A program made the position numbers and the translations under genes. Below the pieces are notes generated by a model. The model saw only the letters and a program-made list of their open reading frames with translations. It did no database searches and had not been told where the DNA came from. A DNA stretch of 64,000 nt from DASQMT01 sp963835735 (GTDB taxonomy: Bacteria; Actinomycetota; Thermoleophilia; Solirubrobacterales; Solirubrobacteraceae), in assembly GCA_963835735.1 (NCBI GenBank), contig CAWIGP010000001.1, positions 1-64,000 on the forward strand, in the 5' to 3' direction. Positions 25,724 through 35,423 of this stretch are shown one piece after another. Numbering within the stretch: the stretch's first letter is position 1; each line of letters starts with the position of its first letter.

Positions 25724-26605
25724 ATGCACGCGATCCGCCTCCGCGACGTAGCCAAGTCCTTCGGCCCGATCCACGCGGTCGACGGCCTCGACCTCGATGT
25801 CCCCGAGGGTGCCTGCGTGGGGCTGCTCGGCCCGAACGGCGCCGGCAAGAGCACGACGATGAAGATGCTCACCGCGCAGGCGATCGCCGACCGCGGCGAG
25901 CTCGAGGTGCTGGGCCACGTGCTGCCGCACGAGTCGAAGTCAGCGCGCGCGCTGATGGGCGTCGTGCCGCAGCAGGACAACCTCGACACGATGCTCACGG
26001 TGGAGCAGAACCTCACCGTGTTCACGCACCTCTACCGCGTCCCGCGCGGCGAGCGGCGCGCCGCGATCGAGCGCACGCTCGCGATCGCGAACCTCGCCGA
26101 CCGGCGCGACACGAAGGTCGACAAGCTGTCGGGCGGGATGCGCCGGCGCCTGCTGATCGCGCGCGCGCTCGTGCACCGGCCGCGGCTGCTGCTGATGGAC
26201 GAGCCGACCGTCGGGCTGGATCCGCAGGTGCGCCAGGAGATCTGGGCGCTGATCGACCGGCTGCGCGGCGAGGGCGTCTCGATCCTGATGTCGACGCACT
26301 ACATCGAGGAGGCCGAGCGGCTCGCCGACACGGTGACGATCATGTCGCACGGCAGGGTCGTCGCCGTCGGGCCGCCGCAGCTGCTGGTGAGCGAGCACGC
26401 CGGCGACGAGGCCGTCGAGGTCTACGGCCCGCCCGCGCGGCTGGCCGAGGTCGAGGCCGAGGCGACTGCCGCCGGCCACCTCACCCGCCGCACCGGCACC
26501 TCGGTCGCCGTGCTGCGCATCAACGGCAACGCGCCGCCCGGCGAGCGCCGCCCGGCGAACCTGGAGGACGTGTTCGTGCTGCTGACAGGGGAGGAGATCG
26601 CATGA
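25724..26605 (+). CDS. ABC transporter ATP-binding protein (ABC-2 exporter, NodI-like)
   Basis: A 293-residue ATPase: Walker A GPNGAGKSTT, Q-loop VVPQQDNLD, signature LSGGMRRRLLIARAL, Walker B LLLMDEPTVGLD, switch-His in STHYIEEAERL. The C-terminal accessory domain is of the NodI/DrrA type. A TAGCTT box (25709-25714) is nine bases before ATG 25724, with a CTGGAG possible ribosome site in the same space. Its stop overlaps the permease start (ATGA). Substrate unknown. Confidence 0.95.
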   Translation: MHAIRLRDVAKSFGPIHAVDGLDLDVPEGACVGLLGPNGAGKSTTMKMLTAQAIADRGELEVLGHVLPHESKSARALMGVVPQQDNLDTMLTVEQNLTVFTHLYRVPRGERRAAIERTLAIANLADRRDTKVDKLSGGMRRRLLIARALVHRPRLLLMDEPTVGLDPQVRQEIWALIDRLRGEGVSILMSTHYIEEAERLADTVTIMSHGRVVAVGPPQLLVSEHAGDEAVEVYGPPARLAEVEAEATAAGHLTRRTGTSVAVLRINGNAPPGERRPANLEDVFVLLTGEEIA

Positions 26606-27399
26606 CCACCGCAAGCCTGAGAAAGCCGCGGCTCGGCCGGCTCGAGCGCCCGGCGCTCGCGGGCGTGCTCGTGCGCGAGGTCATCAACTACTCGTCCTAC
26701 TGGCGCGGCACGACGTTCGCGTCGACGGTCGAGCCCACGATCTACCTGCTCGCGTTCGGCTTCGGCTTCGGCACGCTCGTGTCCAGCGTCAACGGCTACG
26801 ACTACGTCGAGTTCGTCGGCACCGGCACGGTGGCCACCGCGGTGATGTTCTCGTCGGTGTTCGCGACGATGTACGGGACGTACTTCAAGCGCGAGTTCCA
26901 GCGCACGTACGACGCGATCCTGGCCGCGCCGGTCGATACCGAGGAGCTGGTGACCGGCGAGGTGCTGTGGGTCGCGGCGCGCGCCGGGGTCTACGGCTCG
27001 GTGCCGATGCTCGTGGCGATGGTCTTCGGACTCGACCCGGCCTGGGGCATGTTGGCCGTGCCGCCGATCGCGTTCATCACCGGCTTCGGCTGGGCGGCGT
27101 TCGGCGCGTTGGTGTCGGCGCTCATGAAGTCGGCCGACACGTTCTCGTACATCACGAGCGTCGTGGTCACGCCTGCGGTCCTCGTGGCCGGCACGTACTT
27201 CCCGCTCTCAGGCCTGCCTGAGTGGGCGCAGGTCCTTGGCCAGATCAACCCGCTGTTCCACTGCGTGGAGCTCGTCCGCCACGCGGCGTTCGGCTGGGAG
27301 GGCTGGGCCGACGTCGGGCATGTGGCCGCGATCGTCGGCTTCGGCCTCGTGATGTGGCGGCTCGCGATCTGGCGGACCGAGAAGCGCCTGATCGACTAG
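26602..27399 (+). CDS. ABC-2 type transporter permease (NodJ-like)
   Basis: A 265-residue permease with six predicted membrane helices and the ABC-2 signature region (TYFPLSGLPEWAQVLGQINPLFHCVELVR). Coupled to the ATPase gene by a four-base overlap, the two make one exporter. It resembles the NodJ/lipooligosaccharide exporter branch, which suggests but does not prove export of a lipid or polysaccharide. Confidence 0.93.
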   Translation: MTTASLRKPRLGRLERPALAGVLVREVINYSSYWRGTTFASTVEPTIYLLAFGFGFGTLVSSVNGYDYVEFVGTGTVATAVMFSSVFATMYGTYFKREFQRTYDAILAAPVDTEELVTGEVLWVAARAGVYGSVPMLVAMVFGLDPAWGMLAVPPIAFITGFGWAAFGALVSALMKSADTFSYITSVVVTPAVLVAGTYFPLSGLPEWAQVLGQINPLFHCVELVRHAAFGWEGWADVGHVAAIVGFGLVMWRLAIWRTEKRLID

Positions 27400-27401
27400 A
27401 G

Positions 27402-27635
27402 GTGCTAGCACTGTGCAACCACAAGCGCTACGCGGCGAGCCCGCGGGTGACGTTGGTGTCCGCCGCCCACGGCCTGATCGAGCGCGACGGTCAAGCGCCA
27501 TCCGCCGCCTCGCTTGCCGCCGCGGCGGAGGCGTTCGGCGCGCCGCTCGTCACCGTCGACGACCGGCTACTCCGAGCGTGTCACGACGCCGGGATCCCGG
27601 CCGTGCACCTCGATCGGATCACAGCGCGAGGCTGA
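27402..27635 (+). CDS. Short PIN-like C-terminal fragment
   Basis: Beginning at GTG 27402, two bases after the permease stop, a 77-residue frame reads through RVTLVSAAHGLIERDG and FGAPLVTVDDRLLRACHDAGIPAVHL. The second block resembles the C-terminal half of PIN-domain ribonucleases (an acidic DDRLL element). The N-terminal acidic residues of a full PIN domain are absent, so this is probably a remnant, or a domain that I misjudge. It overlaps the convergent E2 gene by 17 bp. No antitoxin partner is visible. Confidence 0.45.
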   Translation: MLALCNHKRYAASPRVTLVSAAHGLIERDGQAPSAASLAAAAEAFGAPLVTVDDRLLRACHDAGIPAVHLDRITARG

Positions 27636-28879
27636 GCGGGTTCTCGAGCCGCTCGCGGATGCGGCCGAGGAACTGCGCGCCGTCGGCGCCGTAGAGGATC
27701 CGGTGGTCGCAGGTCAGCGTGAGCTCCATGATCGAGCGCACGACGACCTCGCCGTCGCGCACGACCGGGCGCGGCGTCATCTCGCCGACCGCGAGGATCG
27801 CGGCCTGCGGCGGGTTGATCACGGCGTTGAAGCGCTTGATGCCGAACATGCCGAGGTTCGACACGCTGAACGTGCCGGAGGAGAGCTCGGGCGGCGTGAT
27901 CTGGCCCGCGCGCACGCGCTCGGCCAGCGTGCGCGCCTCGCGCGAGATCTCGCCGAGCGACTTGCGGTCGGCGTCGAAGATCGTCGGCACGATCAGCGCG
28001 TCCTGGGCCGCGACCGCGATCCCCACGTTGATGCGCGAGTACAGCTCGAACTTGCCGTCCCGATAGGCGCCGTTCGCGCGCGGGAACTCTCGCAGCGCCA
28101 GCGCGCTCGCCTTGACCACGAAGTCGTTGAACGACGGCGCCGGGTTCTCACCGGCCGCGGCCTTGAGCTGCTTGCGGAACTCGACCGCCGCCTCCATGTC
28201 GACCTCGCAGGTGAGGACGAACTCGGGCGCGGTCGCCTTGGACTCCGCCATCCGGCGCGCGATCGTCTGCTGAACGCGGGTGAGGTCCTCGACAGTTGTC
28301 TCGCCCTTGCCCTGGTCGATCGTCACGACCGGCTTGGGGGCCGCGCGCTCGCGGCTCCTCCGCGGGCGCGGCCTCGGTGGTCTTGCCGCCGTTCTGTACG
28401 GCCGCCTCGACATCCGCCTTGACGATCCGCCCGCCCGGTCCGGTGCCCTCCAGCGTGGCCAGCTCGACACCGAGGTCGTGGGCCATCCGCCGCGCGATCG
28501 GCGATGCCTTCACGCGGCCGTTGCCATCGTCGGGCCGCGGCTCGCGCTCGGCCGTCGCGACCGGCGCCGGCAGGCGCTCCTGCTCGGGCACGTTGTCTTC
28601 GGCGCTGGGCACGTCCTCACGCTCGGGCTCCGTCCGCTCCTCGCCGCCGCCCTCGCCGATCCGCGCGATCGTCTGACCGACCGGGAGCGTGTCGCCCTCC
28701 TGGGCGACGATCTTGAGCACGCCCTGCTCGTCGGACTCGTACGTCATGTTGGCCTTGTCGGTCTCGATCTCGACGAGCTCCTCGCCGCGCGCGACCTCGT
28801 CACCGTCGGACTTCAGCCACTTCAGGATCGTGCCCTCCTCCATCGAGTCGGACAGGCGGGGCATAGCGACATCGGCCAT
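27619..28879 (-). pseudogene. Second dihydrolipoamide acyltransferase (E2), frameshifted
   Basis: Two overlapping frames together encode an E2. The first, from ATG 28879, gives a lipoyl domain (Lys in IETDKANMTYES) and a subunit-binding region (ASPIARRMAHDLGVELATLEGTGPGGRIVKADV). The second gives the catalytic domain (VQQTIARRMAESKATAPEFVLT, NVGIAVAAQDALIVPTI and LTCDHRILYGADGAQF). The switch happens in the Ala/Pro linker. Deleting one base from the GGGGG run at 28336-28340 joins them as AEEPRARGPKPVVTIDQ. In the catalytic motif, DHRILYG replaces the usual DHRxxDG. No E1 genes adjoin this E2. A sequencing error is possible because the break is at a homopolymer. Confidence 0.85.
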
Positions 28880-28911
28880 GCCATCAGCGTATATGTCGCC
28901 GTGCGGCGGCG

Positions 28912-29322
28912 TCAGTGCGACGGCAGGCAGGCGAACTCGAGCCAGAAGCCGTTGATCGCCTGGACGAGCTCGGTGAAGTCGTCAAGGTCGAGCGGCTTCA
29001 CGACGTAGCCGTTGACGCCGCGGTCGTACGACGCGGCGACGTCGCGCGCGGACGACGAGGTGGTGAGCATGATCACCGGCGTGGTGCGCAGGGCCGGGTC
29101 GTGCCGGATCTCCTCCAGCACCTCGAGCCCTCCCTTCTTCGGGAGGTTGAGATCGAGCAGGATCAGGTCCGGCCGGCCCTCGTTGCGCAGGAACGCGAGC
29201 GCCTGCTCGCCGTCGGGCACGGCGGTCAGCTCGACCGAGACCTCCGCCTCGCGCAGCGCCTCGCGCGTCAGCCGCACGTCGCCCGCGTTGTCCTCGACCA
29301 GCAGAATCGAGCGCCCCGTCAT
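28912..29322 (-). CDS. Single-domain response regulator (Rcp1-like)
   Basis: A 136-residue stand-alone receiver. Acidic pocket LLVEDNAGD, phospho-acceptor Asp in LILLDLNLPKKGG, switch Thr/Ser in MLTTSS and Lys in GYVVKPLDLDDF. The LNLPKKGG form and the C-terminal FWLEFACLPSH are typical of receivers that partner phytochrome or hybrid kinases. There is no output domain, so it acts by phosphotransfer or protein binding. Start ATG 29322 is chosen because the upstream open frame is not receiver-like. No kinase is adjacent. Confidence 0.92.
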   Translation of the reverse strand: MTGRSILLVEDNAGDVRLTREALREAEVSVELTAVPDGEQALAFLRNEGRPDLILLDLNLPKKGGLEVLEEIRHDPALRTTPVIMLTTSSSARDVAASYDRGVNGYVVKPLDLDDFTELVQAINGFWLEFACLPSH

Positions 29323-29431
29323 GCCGACTGCCCCGTCACGGCAGGGAGAGTGAAGCAGAAGCGGCGGGCGGTTGAGAGCTCGTTTCATGGTCGCCCCGTG
29401 GATCGGCAGCCGCCGGCTCGTCTTGACGCCG

Positions 29432-30240
<809 letters not shown>

Positions 30241-30244
<4 letters not shown>

Positions 30245-31020
30245 CCCGCCACCTCCAGCACGATCCGCGCGACGAGGGGTAGCCCGGCCAGCGTGGCGAG
30301 GAACGCGGCGTCGGTCCGCGTCAGCGCACGGGCCGCGGCGCGCGGCGGCGTGCCGCTCCAGCCGCGGGCGGCCATCGCGACGTGCACGCGCTCGCCGCGG
30401 CTGTGCGCGCGCAGGAAGAGGGCCGTGGCGAGCCGCCCGGTGGCGGCGCCGTGGAGCAGGTGGCGCGGCCGGTGCCCGCGGGCCGCGAGCGCGGTGCGCA
30501 TGCGCGCGACCTCGCCGGCCAGCACGAACACGTAGCGCCAAGTAACGCCCGCGATCGCCACGAGCAGCGCGGGCGCTCGCAGCCGCCGCAGCGCCTCGAG
30601 CGCCGCCGGCACGGTCGTGGTGGCGGCGAGCAGGACCGCGCTCAGCGTGCCGACGGCGGCCTTCGCGACCGCGGTGCCGAACACGGCGAGCCCCGCGTCC
30701 GAGATCCGGACCGGCCCGACGGCGTGCTCCGCGCCGCCCGCGTGCACGAACGGGAGCGAGGCGGCGGCGAGCGCGACGACCGGCAGCACGACGGCGACGC
30801 GCCGCCACAGCACTCCGGCCGGGACCCGCGCGGCGAGCGCGACCGCACCGAGCAGCGCGGCACACGCCGCCAGCAGCGCCCAGGAGGAACGCGGCGCCGT
30901 CGCGGCGATCACCGTGAGGCCCGCGAGGCCGAGCAGCTTCGCGCGCGCGTCGAGCCGATGGACCGGGCTCGCGAGGTCACCCGCGAGCCCGGCCGACTCC
31001 AGTGCGTGGATGCCGCTCAT
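30241..31020 (-). CDS. cbiQ: ECF transporter transmembrane protein
   Basis: A 259-residue membrane coupling subunit. The start region HRLDARAKLLGLAG and the cytoplasmic coupling-helix motifs (MRTALAARGHRP and VHVAMAARGWSG, each with the Ala-x-Arg-Gly signature) identify the T component. It contacts CbiO through those Arg residues. Overlaps cbiN by four bases. Confidence 0.94.
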
Positions 31021-31313
31021 GCCGTCCGCGGACGGCGCCGGACGATCGCGACCACGCCGGCACCGAGCAGGAACACGCCGATCGTGCCGACGAAGCCGGC
31101 CGCCGCGGTGGCGAGGCGGGCGTCGTCGATGCCCGGAAACGCGTAGTCGGGCACCGGCGAGCTCTCCTGCACGGACGCCAAACGGCCGTCGTCGAGGAAG
31201 CCCTTCTCCTCGGCGACCTTCTCGAGCCCGTCGGGTGAGCTCGACGCGAACGGAGAGAACGCGGTGCCGAGTGCGACCGCGACGGCGAGAGCCAGGACCG
31301 TGAACCAGCGCAT
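31017..31313 (-). CDS. cbiN: Cobalt/nickel transport accessory protein (PDGLE domain)
   Basis: A 98-residue protein with two membrane helices (about 3-20 and 75-92). The PDGLEKVAEEKGF motif between them names the family. CbiN-type proteins bind CbiM and complete the metal-specific S unit. Start ATG 31313 lies two bases after the cbiM stop. Confidence 0.93.
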   Translation of the reverse strand: MRWFTVLALAVAVALGTAFSPFASSSPDGLEKVAEEKGFLDDGRLASVQESSPVPDYAFPGIDDARLATAAAGFVGTIGVFLLGAGVVAIVRRRPRTA

Positions 31314-31315
31314 GA

Positions 31316-31999
31316 CTACACCCCCTGTGGGATCGAACGGGCGGGCGGCGCGACCGGCTCCGCGGGAGCCCAGCCGCCGATCAGGTCGGGCCGGGTGGCC
31401 ATCAGCGCGCTCACGGCGGCGACGGTGATCACTGCCTCGCCGGCGCCGATCACGACGTGCACGCCGAGCATGGCGGGCAACACGGTGCCGAGCGGGATCG
31501 TTCCCGAGATCGCCAGGCAGAGCGACGTGCCGACCGCGCCGGCGACGACCGCCAGCCACGCACCGGCGCCCGCGATCGCGAGCAGGACGCCGCGCCGGCG
31601 CGGCAACACCCGCCGCGCGGCCAGCATCAACCCGCCGGTCACGAGCGCCCCGAGAACGCCCATGTTCACGATGTTGGCGCCGAGCGCGCTCACCCCGCCG
31701 TCGGCGAAGACGAAGCTCTGCGTGGCCAGCACAACCGCGAGCACCAGGCAGCTCAGCCACGGGCCGAGCAGCACGGTGGCGAGCGCCGCGCCCAGGAAGT
31801 GGCCGCTGGTGCCGCCGGCGACCGGGAAGTTCAGCATCTGCGCGGCGAACACGAACGCGCCGGTGACGCCGAGCAGCGGGACGACGCGGTCGTCCAGCGC
31901 ACGGCCCGCACGGTGCAGGCCGACGCCGACGGCGCCTGCCGCGACGACCGCGGTTCCGGCTGCCACCTCGGGCGACAGGAACCCGTCAGGGATGTGCAT
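31316..31999 (-). CDS. cbiM: Cobalt/nickel ECF transporter substrate-binding subunit
   Basis: A 227-residue, six-helix metal-binding protein. The extreme N-terminus MHIPDGFLSP is invariant in CbiM/NikM because the amino terminus and His2 coordinate Ni or Co. AGGTSGHFLGAALA and QSFVFADGGVSALGANIVNM are further family blocks. Its start lies within the end of the upstream Fur-family gene (14-bp overlap), linking uptake to that regulator. Whether the ion is cobalt or nickel cannot be read. Confidence 0.96.
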   Translation of the reverse strand: MHIPDGFLSPEVAAGTAVVAAGAVGVGLHRAGRALDDRVVPLLGVTGAFVFAAQMLNFPVAGGTSGHFLGAALATVLLGPWLSCLVLAVVLATQSFVFADGGVSALGANIVNMGVLGALVTGGLMLAARRVLPRRRGVLLAIAGAGAWLAVVAGAVGTSLCLAISGTIPLGTVLPAMLGVHVVIGAGEAVITVAAVSALMATRPDLIGGWAPAEPVAPPARSIPQGV

Positions 32000-32477
32000 G
32001 GTGCTCCTTTGCGGAATCGGTGTGGGTCGAGTGCGCGCCGGGGCCTGCGGCGCAGTCGGGGCAGAGCCCGACGATCGGGAAGTGGGAGAAGTCGCTGGTG
32101 TAACCGGTGGCAGCGTGCACCGCCGCGTGCACCGCGGCGAGCGCGGCGGGCTCGAGCGCGACGTGATGGCCGCAGCCCTCGCAGGCGACGAACCCGCGGT
32201 CGCGCCGGGCGGCGAGCGCGTACATCCCGGGCCCGTGCCCGACGTGCACGTGGCGCACGAGCCCGACCGCCTCGAGCGCGTCGAGGTTGCGGTACACGCT
32301 GGCGAGGTCGAGCTCGCCGGCGAGCGCCTCGGCGGTCAGCGGCTCGCGGGCGTCGTAGAGCGCCTCGAGCAGCGTGCGGCGCGGTCCGGAGACGCGCATT
32401 CCGCGCGTGCGGAGCGCGACGACGGCAGCGGTCAGTGAGGGCGCGGCGAGCGCCTCAGTGCGGTGGGGAACGGTCAT
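31986..32477 (-). CDS. Fur family metal-responsive repressor (Fur/Zur/Nur type)
   Basis: A 163-residue regulator. A winged helix (TAEALAGELDLASVYRNLDALEAVGLVRHV) precedes the dimerisation domain with two structural-zinc CxxC pairs (CEGC, CPDC) and a His-rich tail (HSTHTDSAKEHHAHP). It is immediately upstream of and overlapping cbiM, and downstream of a NicO-type exporter gene, so nickel or cobalt, or zinc, is the probable signal. No convincing Fur/Nur box could be picked in 32478-32564. Confidence 0.92.
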   Translation of the reverse strand: MTVPHRTEALAAPSLTAAVVALRTRGMRVSGPRRTLLEALYDAREPLTAEALAGELDLASVYRNLDALEAVGLVRHVHVGHGPGMYALAARRDRGFVACEGCGHHVALEPAALAAVHAAVHAATGYTSDFSHFPIVGLCPDCAAGPGAHSTHTDSAKEHHAHP

Positions 32478-32564
32478 GCGGAATGTGGGCCTGGGAAGCG
32501 GGGTTGCTGCCCTGCTTCAGCCGACTCAGACCTCCAATGCGCACGACCTCCGCGGGCGGATCAA

Positions 32565-34022
32565 TCAGGCGAGTTGCGGCACCGCCTGCAGCGTCAGCGC
32601 GAGGCCGACCACGACGATCAGCGCCGCCGAGGCAGCCGGCACGGCTGCCGCGACGCGCCCCGGCACGGGCAGCCGCGAGAGCACCCGCCCGGCGTGGACG
32701 ACCGCGATGCCCAGCGCGGTCAGAGTCGCCGCGAGACCGAGCGAGAAGGCGACGATCAGGACGAGGCCCAGCCCGATGCGGTGCTGCGCGACCGCCCCGA
32801 GGAGCACGACGAGCGCGGAGGGGCACGGGATCAGGCCGGCCGACGCCCCCATGGCGAGGAGTCCTCGCCGTCCCGGTCGGTCGGGTTCCGCATGGTCGTG
32901 CGCGTGGTCGAGCGCGTGGTCGTGCGCGTGGTCGTGACCGTCGTGGGTGTGCGTATGGCCGGCATGCGCGTGCGTGTGCCCCGCGTGCGAGTGCGAGTGG
33001 CCCAGCCCGCGGAGGCGGCCGCGCAGCACAGCGGCGCCGACGCTCACGACCAGCAGGCCGGACGCCAGCGTGAGCCACGGGTAGAGCTGCTCGGGCAGGA
33101 TCCAGGCCGAGAGCCCGAGCGCGACCGCGCCGAGCGCGATCACGCCCGCGGTGTGGGTCACGGTGACGGTCGCGCCGAGCACGATTGCGTCGCGCGTGCT
33201 GCCGCGCGTACCGACCAGGTAGGCGGCCACCATCGCCTTGCCGTGGCCGGGCGAGAGCGCGTGCACTGCACCCCAGCCGAACGCCGCGAGCAGCAGCAGC
33301 ACCAGCACGCCGTCGCCGGTGAGCAGACCTGCGAAACCGTCCTCCGGGCCCGCCTCGCCGCCCGTGCTCACGCGCCCCGTGCCGGCGTCGAGCGTGCCGC
33401 CGCCAGGCCGCACGTCGAAGTTCGCCTCGCGCATGTCGCTCGGGCTCGCGAGCAGGTCCTGCGGATATTTGCGTAGGCCGCCCGTGGGGTCGGTGGCCGG
33501 CGCACCGGTGCGGACGGCGGTGCCCTCACCCGGCCGGGCCTGGACGGCGATCCAGCCGACACGGCCCGGGAACGTGCCGTCGCGGATCGTGACCGATCGC
33601 GCGCCGCGCGCCTGCGCGGTCAGCGGCAGCTCCAGCCGCGTCGTGGAGAGCCCGCCCTGCCCGGCGGGATGGGTGAGCACCGGCTGCCCGTCGGGACGCA
33701 GCGCGACCGTGCGGCCGTCGACGGTCAGCACCAGCCGCTTGGCGACCTCGTCGCGCTTGCGCTCCAGCACCTCGGCGTCGCTCAGCCCGCGCTCGCGGAA
33801 CGTGGGGATCTCGGCCTGGTCGAGCACGTAGCGGACGTCGACGCGGTCGTCGGAGACCCGCACGACCGTCATGTGGTTGATGGAGAAGTTGCCGAGCGGA
33901 TGCGCTTCGGCCGCACTCGCGCCGAGGCCGAGCGTGACGAGCGCAAGCAGGAGCGCCACGGCCCGCCTCATCGCCGGCCGTCCCGCGGCGCGGCCCGCGG
34001 TCATGAGTCCCGCGCGGCTCAT
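32565..34022 (-). CDS. NicO-type nickel/cobalt exporter with N-terminal exported domain
   Basis: A 485-residue membrane protein. After a signal sequence (ending near SAAEAHPLG) comes an extracytoplasmic domain of about 230 residues, then six helices of the NicO/RcnA family (HALSPGHGKAMVAAYLVGTRG, TVTVTHTAGVIALG, LIPCPSALVVLLGAV). Between helices lies a strongly His/Asp-rich loop of about 40 residues that should bind metal. Start ATG 34022 overlaps the TPR gene stop (ATGA); an internal ATG at 33971 could also serve. It stands beside a Fur regulator and cbiMNQO, so it probably exports excess Ni/Co, while uptake is the opposite arm. Confidence 0.9.
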   Translation of the reverse strand: MSRAGLMTAGRAAGRPAMRRAVALLLALVTLGLGASAAEAHPLGNFSINHMTVVRVSDDRVDVRYVLDQAEIPTFRERGLSDAEVLERKRDEVAKRLVLTVDGRTVALRPDGQPVLTHPAGQGGLSTTRLELPLTAQARGARSVTIRDGTFPGRVGWIAVQARPGEGTAVRTGAPATDPTGGLRKYPQDLLASPSDMREANFDVRPGGGTLDAGTGRVSTGGEAGPEDGFAGLLTGDGVLVLLLLAAFGWGAVHALSPGHGKAMVAAYLVGTRGSTRDAIVLGATVTVTHTAGVIALGAVALGLSAWILPEQLYPWLTLASGLLVVSVGAAVLRGRLRGLGHSHSHAGHTHAHAGHTHTHDGHDHAHDHALDHAHDHAEPDRPGRRGLLAMGASAGLIPCPSALVVLLGAVAQHRIGLGLVLIVAFSLGLAATLTALGIAVVHAGRVLSRLPVPGRVAAAVPAASAALIVVVGLALTLQAVPQLA

Positions 34023-35338
34023 CGCGAGCCCCCTTCCAGTGCGGCCCGCGCCTTCGCGGCCTGCCAGGGCCAGCCGGCGAGCCCGTGATCGAGCGCGATC
34101 CGCAGGTGCCGGCCGCCCTCTGCCTCGCGCCCGGCACCGAGCGCCGCGATGCCCGCGTGGTAGCGGAAGATCGCGTCGCGGCTGCCGAGCCGCAGCGCCC
34201 GGTGTGCCCAGCGCAGGCCCGCCTCGGGCCGGCCCGCGCGCGTCAGCGCCCAGCCGCGCGCGTCGGCGGCGCGGAGCCCGGGCGCCGCCGACCATGCGCG
34301 GCGCGCCAGGTCCAGCGCGCGGGCGGGTGAGCCGTGGTCGGCCTCGAACACGGCGAGCTCGGCGTCGATGTTCACTCCGGCGCCCGCCAGCCGCTGTTCG
34401 GCGCCGACGAGCTCGAGCTCGCGCCGCCCGGCGGCCGTGCGGCCGGCCGCGAGCTGCGCCTCGCCCAGCCCGATCACGTACTCCGGCAGCGGCAGGCGCT
34501 CGGCCAGCGCGCGCCAGCGGGCGATCGCGCCGTCCAGGTCGCCGCGCGCGGCGGCCAGGCGGGCCAGCCCGGCCTCGGCGGCCGGATAGCCCGGCACCGC
34601 GGCCAGCGCCGTCCGCTGTGCGGCGCGCGCGGCGGCGAGATTCCCGCGCGCGAGCTCGATCGTGCCGACGAGCGACTGCACGGACGCGGCGCTCTCGCGT
34701 GCCGAACCGGCTCCGGAGGCCGCGAGGCGCATGACCTGAGCGGCGCCGTCGAGGTCGCCGTGCAGCTCGCGCACGTAGGAGATGCGGGCGTAGGCGGCGA
34801 GCCCGGGATTGGCGTCGACCAGCTGCTGCAGCGTGCGCTCGGCTGCGCCGAAGCGGCCCAGCTCGACCAGGGCGTCGACGAGCAGGGGATATGCCGCGAA
34901 CGACTCAGGCCGCGCGGCGCGGGCGCGCTCGGCGAGCTCGAGGCCGCCGCGGAAGTCGTGGCGCGAGAGCGCGAGCGCGGCACTCGCGACGAGCGCGTCG
35001 TGGTCGCCAGGCTTGCGCGCCAGCGCGGCGCGCAGCAGGCCGTCGGCGCGCTCGTAGAAGCCGGGATCGCCGCTCACGCGCGCCTTCTCCAGGTAGGCGC
35101 CGGCGAGCTCCACCCGCGGAGCGACGTCGCGCGGCGCGGCGCGGACGACCGCCTGCAGTCGCGCGATCTCGGCGTCGGGGCTGGCGCCCGGCCGGCCGAC
35201 GGACGGCGCGCCGGCGCGCGCCTGGTCCGCAGGCGACGGCGGCTCGGCGCCGCGCAGTAGCAAGAACGCGGCGAGCGCCGCGGCGAAGCTGACGAGGATG
35301 GCGAGCGCGCGGTAGGGAAGGCGGGGCGCAGCGGTCAT
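34019..35338 (-). CDS. Membrane-anchored TPR-repeat protein
   Basis: A 439-residue protein: one N-terminal membrane helix (about 10-28) followed by a low-complexity linker and tetratricopeptide-like helical repeats for the rest. ATG 35338 is taken as the start. It lies between a DUF4331 gene and the NicO exporter, overlapping the latter by four bases. It probably scaffolds an extracytoplasmic complex, which is inference from the repeats and operon. Confidence 0.88.
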   Translation of the reverse strand: MTAAPRLPYRALAILVSFAAALAAFLLLRGAEPPSPADQARAGAPSVGRPGASPDAEIARLQAVVRAAPRDVAPRVELAGAYLEKARVSGDPGFYERADGLLRAALARKPGDHDALVASAALALSRHDFRGGLELAERARAARPESFAAYPLLVDALVELGRFGAAERTLQQLVDANPGLAAYARISYVRELHGDLDGAAQVMRLAASGAGSARESAASVQSLVGTIELARGNLAAARAAQRTALAAVPGYPAAEAGLARLAAARGDLDGAIARWRALAERLPLPEYVIGLGEAQLAAGRTAAGRRELELVGAEQRLAGAGVNIDAELAVFEADHGSPARALDLARRAWSAAPGLRAADARGWALTRAGRPEAGLRWAHRALRLGSRDAIFRYHAGIAALGAGREAEGGRHLRIALDHGLAGWPWQAAKARAALEGGSR

Positions 35339-35379
35339 GGCGTCTGAGAAGGTCTCCGGTTTCTGGGACGGGCCGGACG

Positions 35380-35409
35380 GAGGGCCCGCCACTGGGGCGG
35401 GCCCTCTTT
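35380..35409. terminator. Hairpin terminator between the DUF4331 and TPR genes
   Basis: A perfect 11-bp stem GAGGGCCCGCC/GGCGGGCCCTC with loop ACTGG. The arms can be extended by GGACGGA/TCCGTCC around a TTT. It lies just after the DUF4331 stop (minus strand) and before the TPR start, so it probably separates those transcripts or attenuates read-through. Confidence 0.6.
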
Positions 35410-35423
35410 CCGTCCGGGGGGAA

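Noticed and set aside
32515..32540. Possible fifth copy of the palindromic element (CCTCCAATGCGC)
   Set aside because: Only a few bases resemble the arm, and no matching second arm or hairpin is present.
32478..32564. Cobalamin or NiCo riboswitch, or Fur box, upstream of the metal genes
   Set aside because: No recognisable conserved core or clear inverted repeat was found in this short gap.
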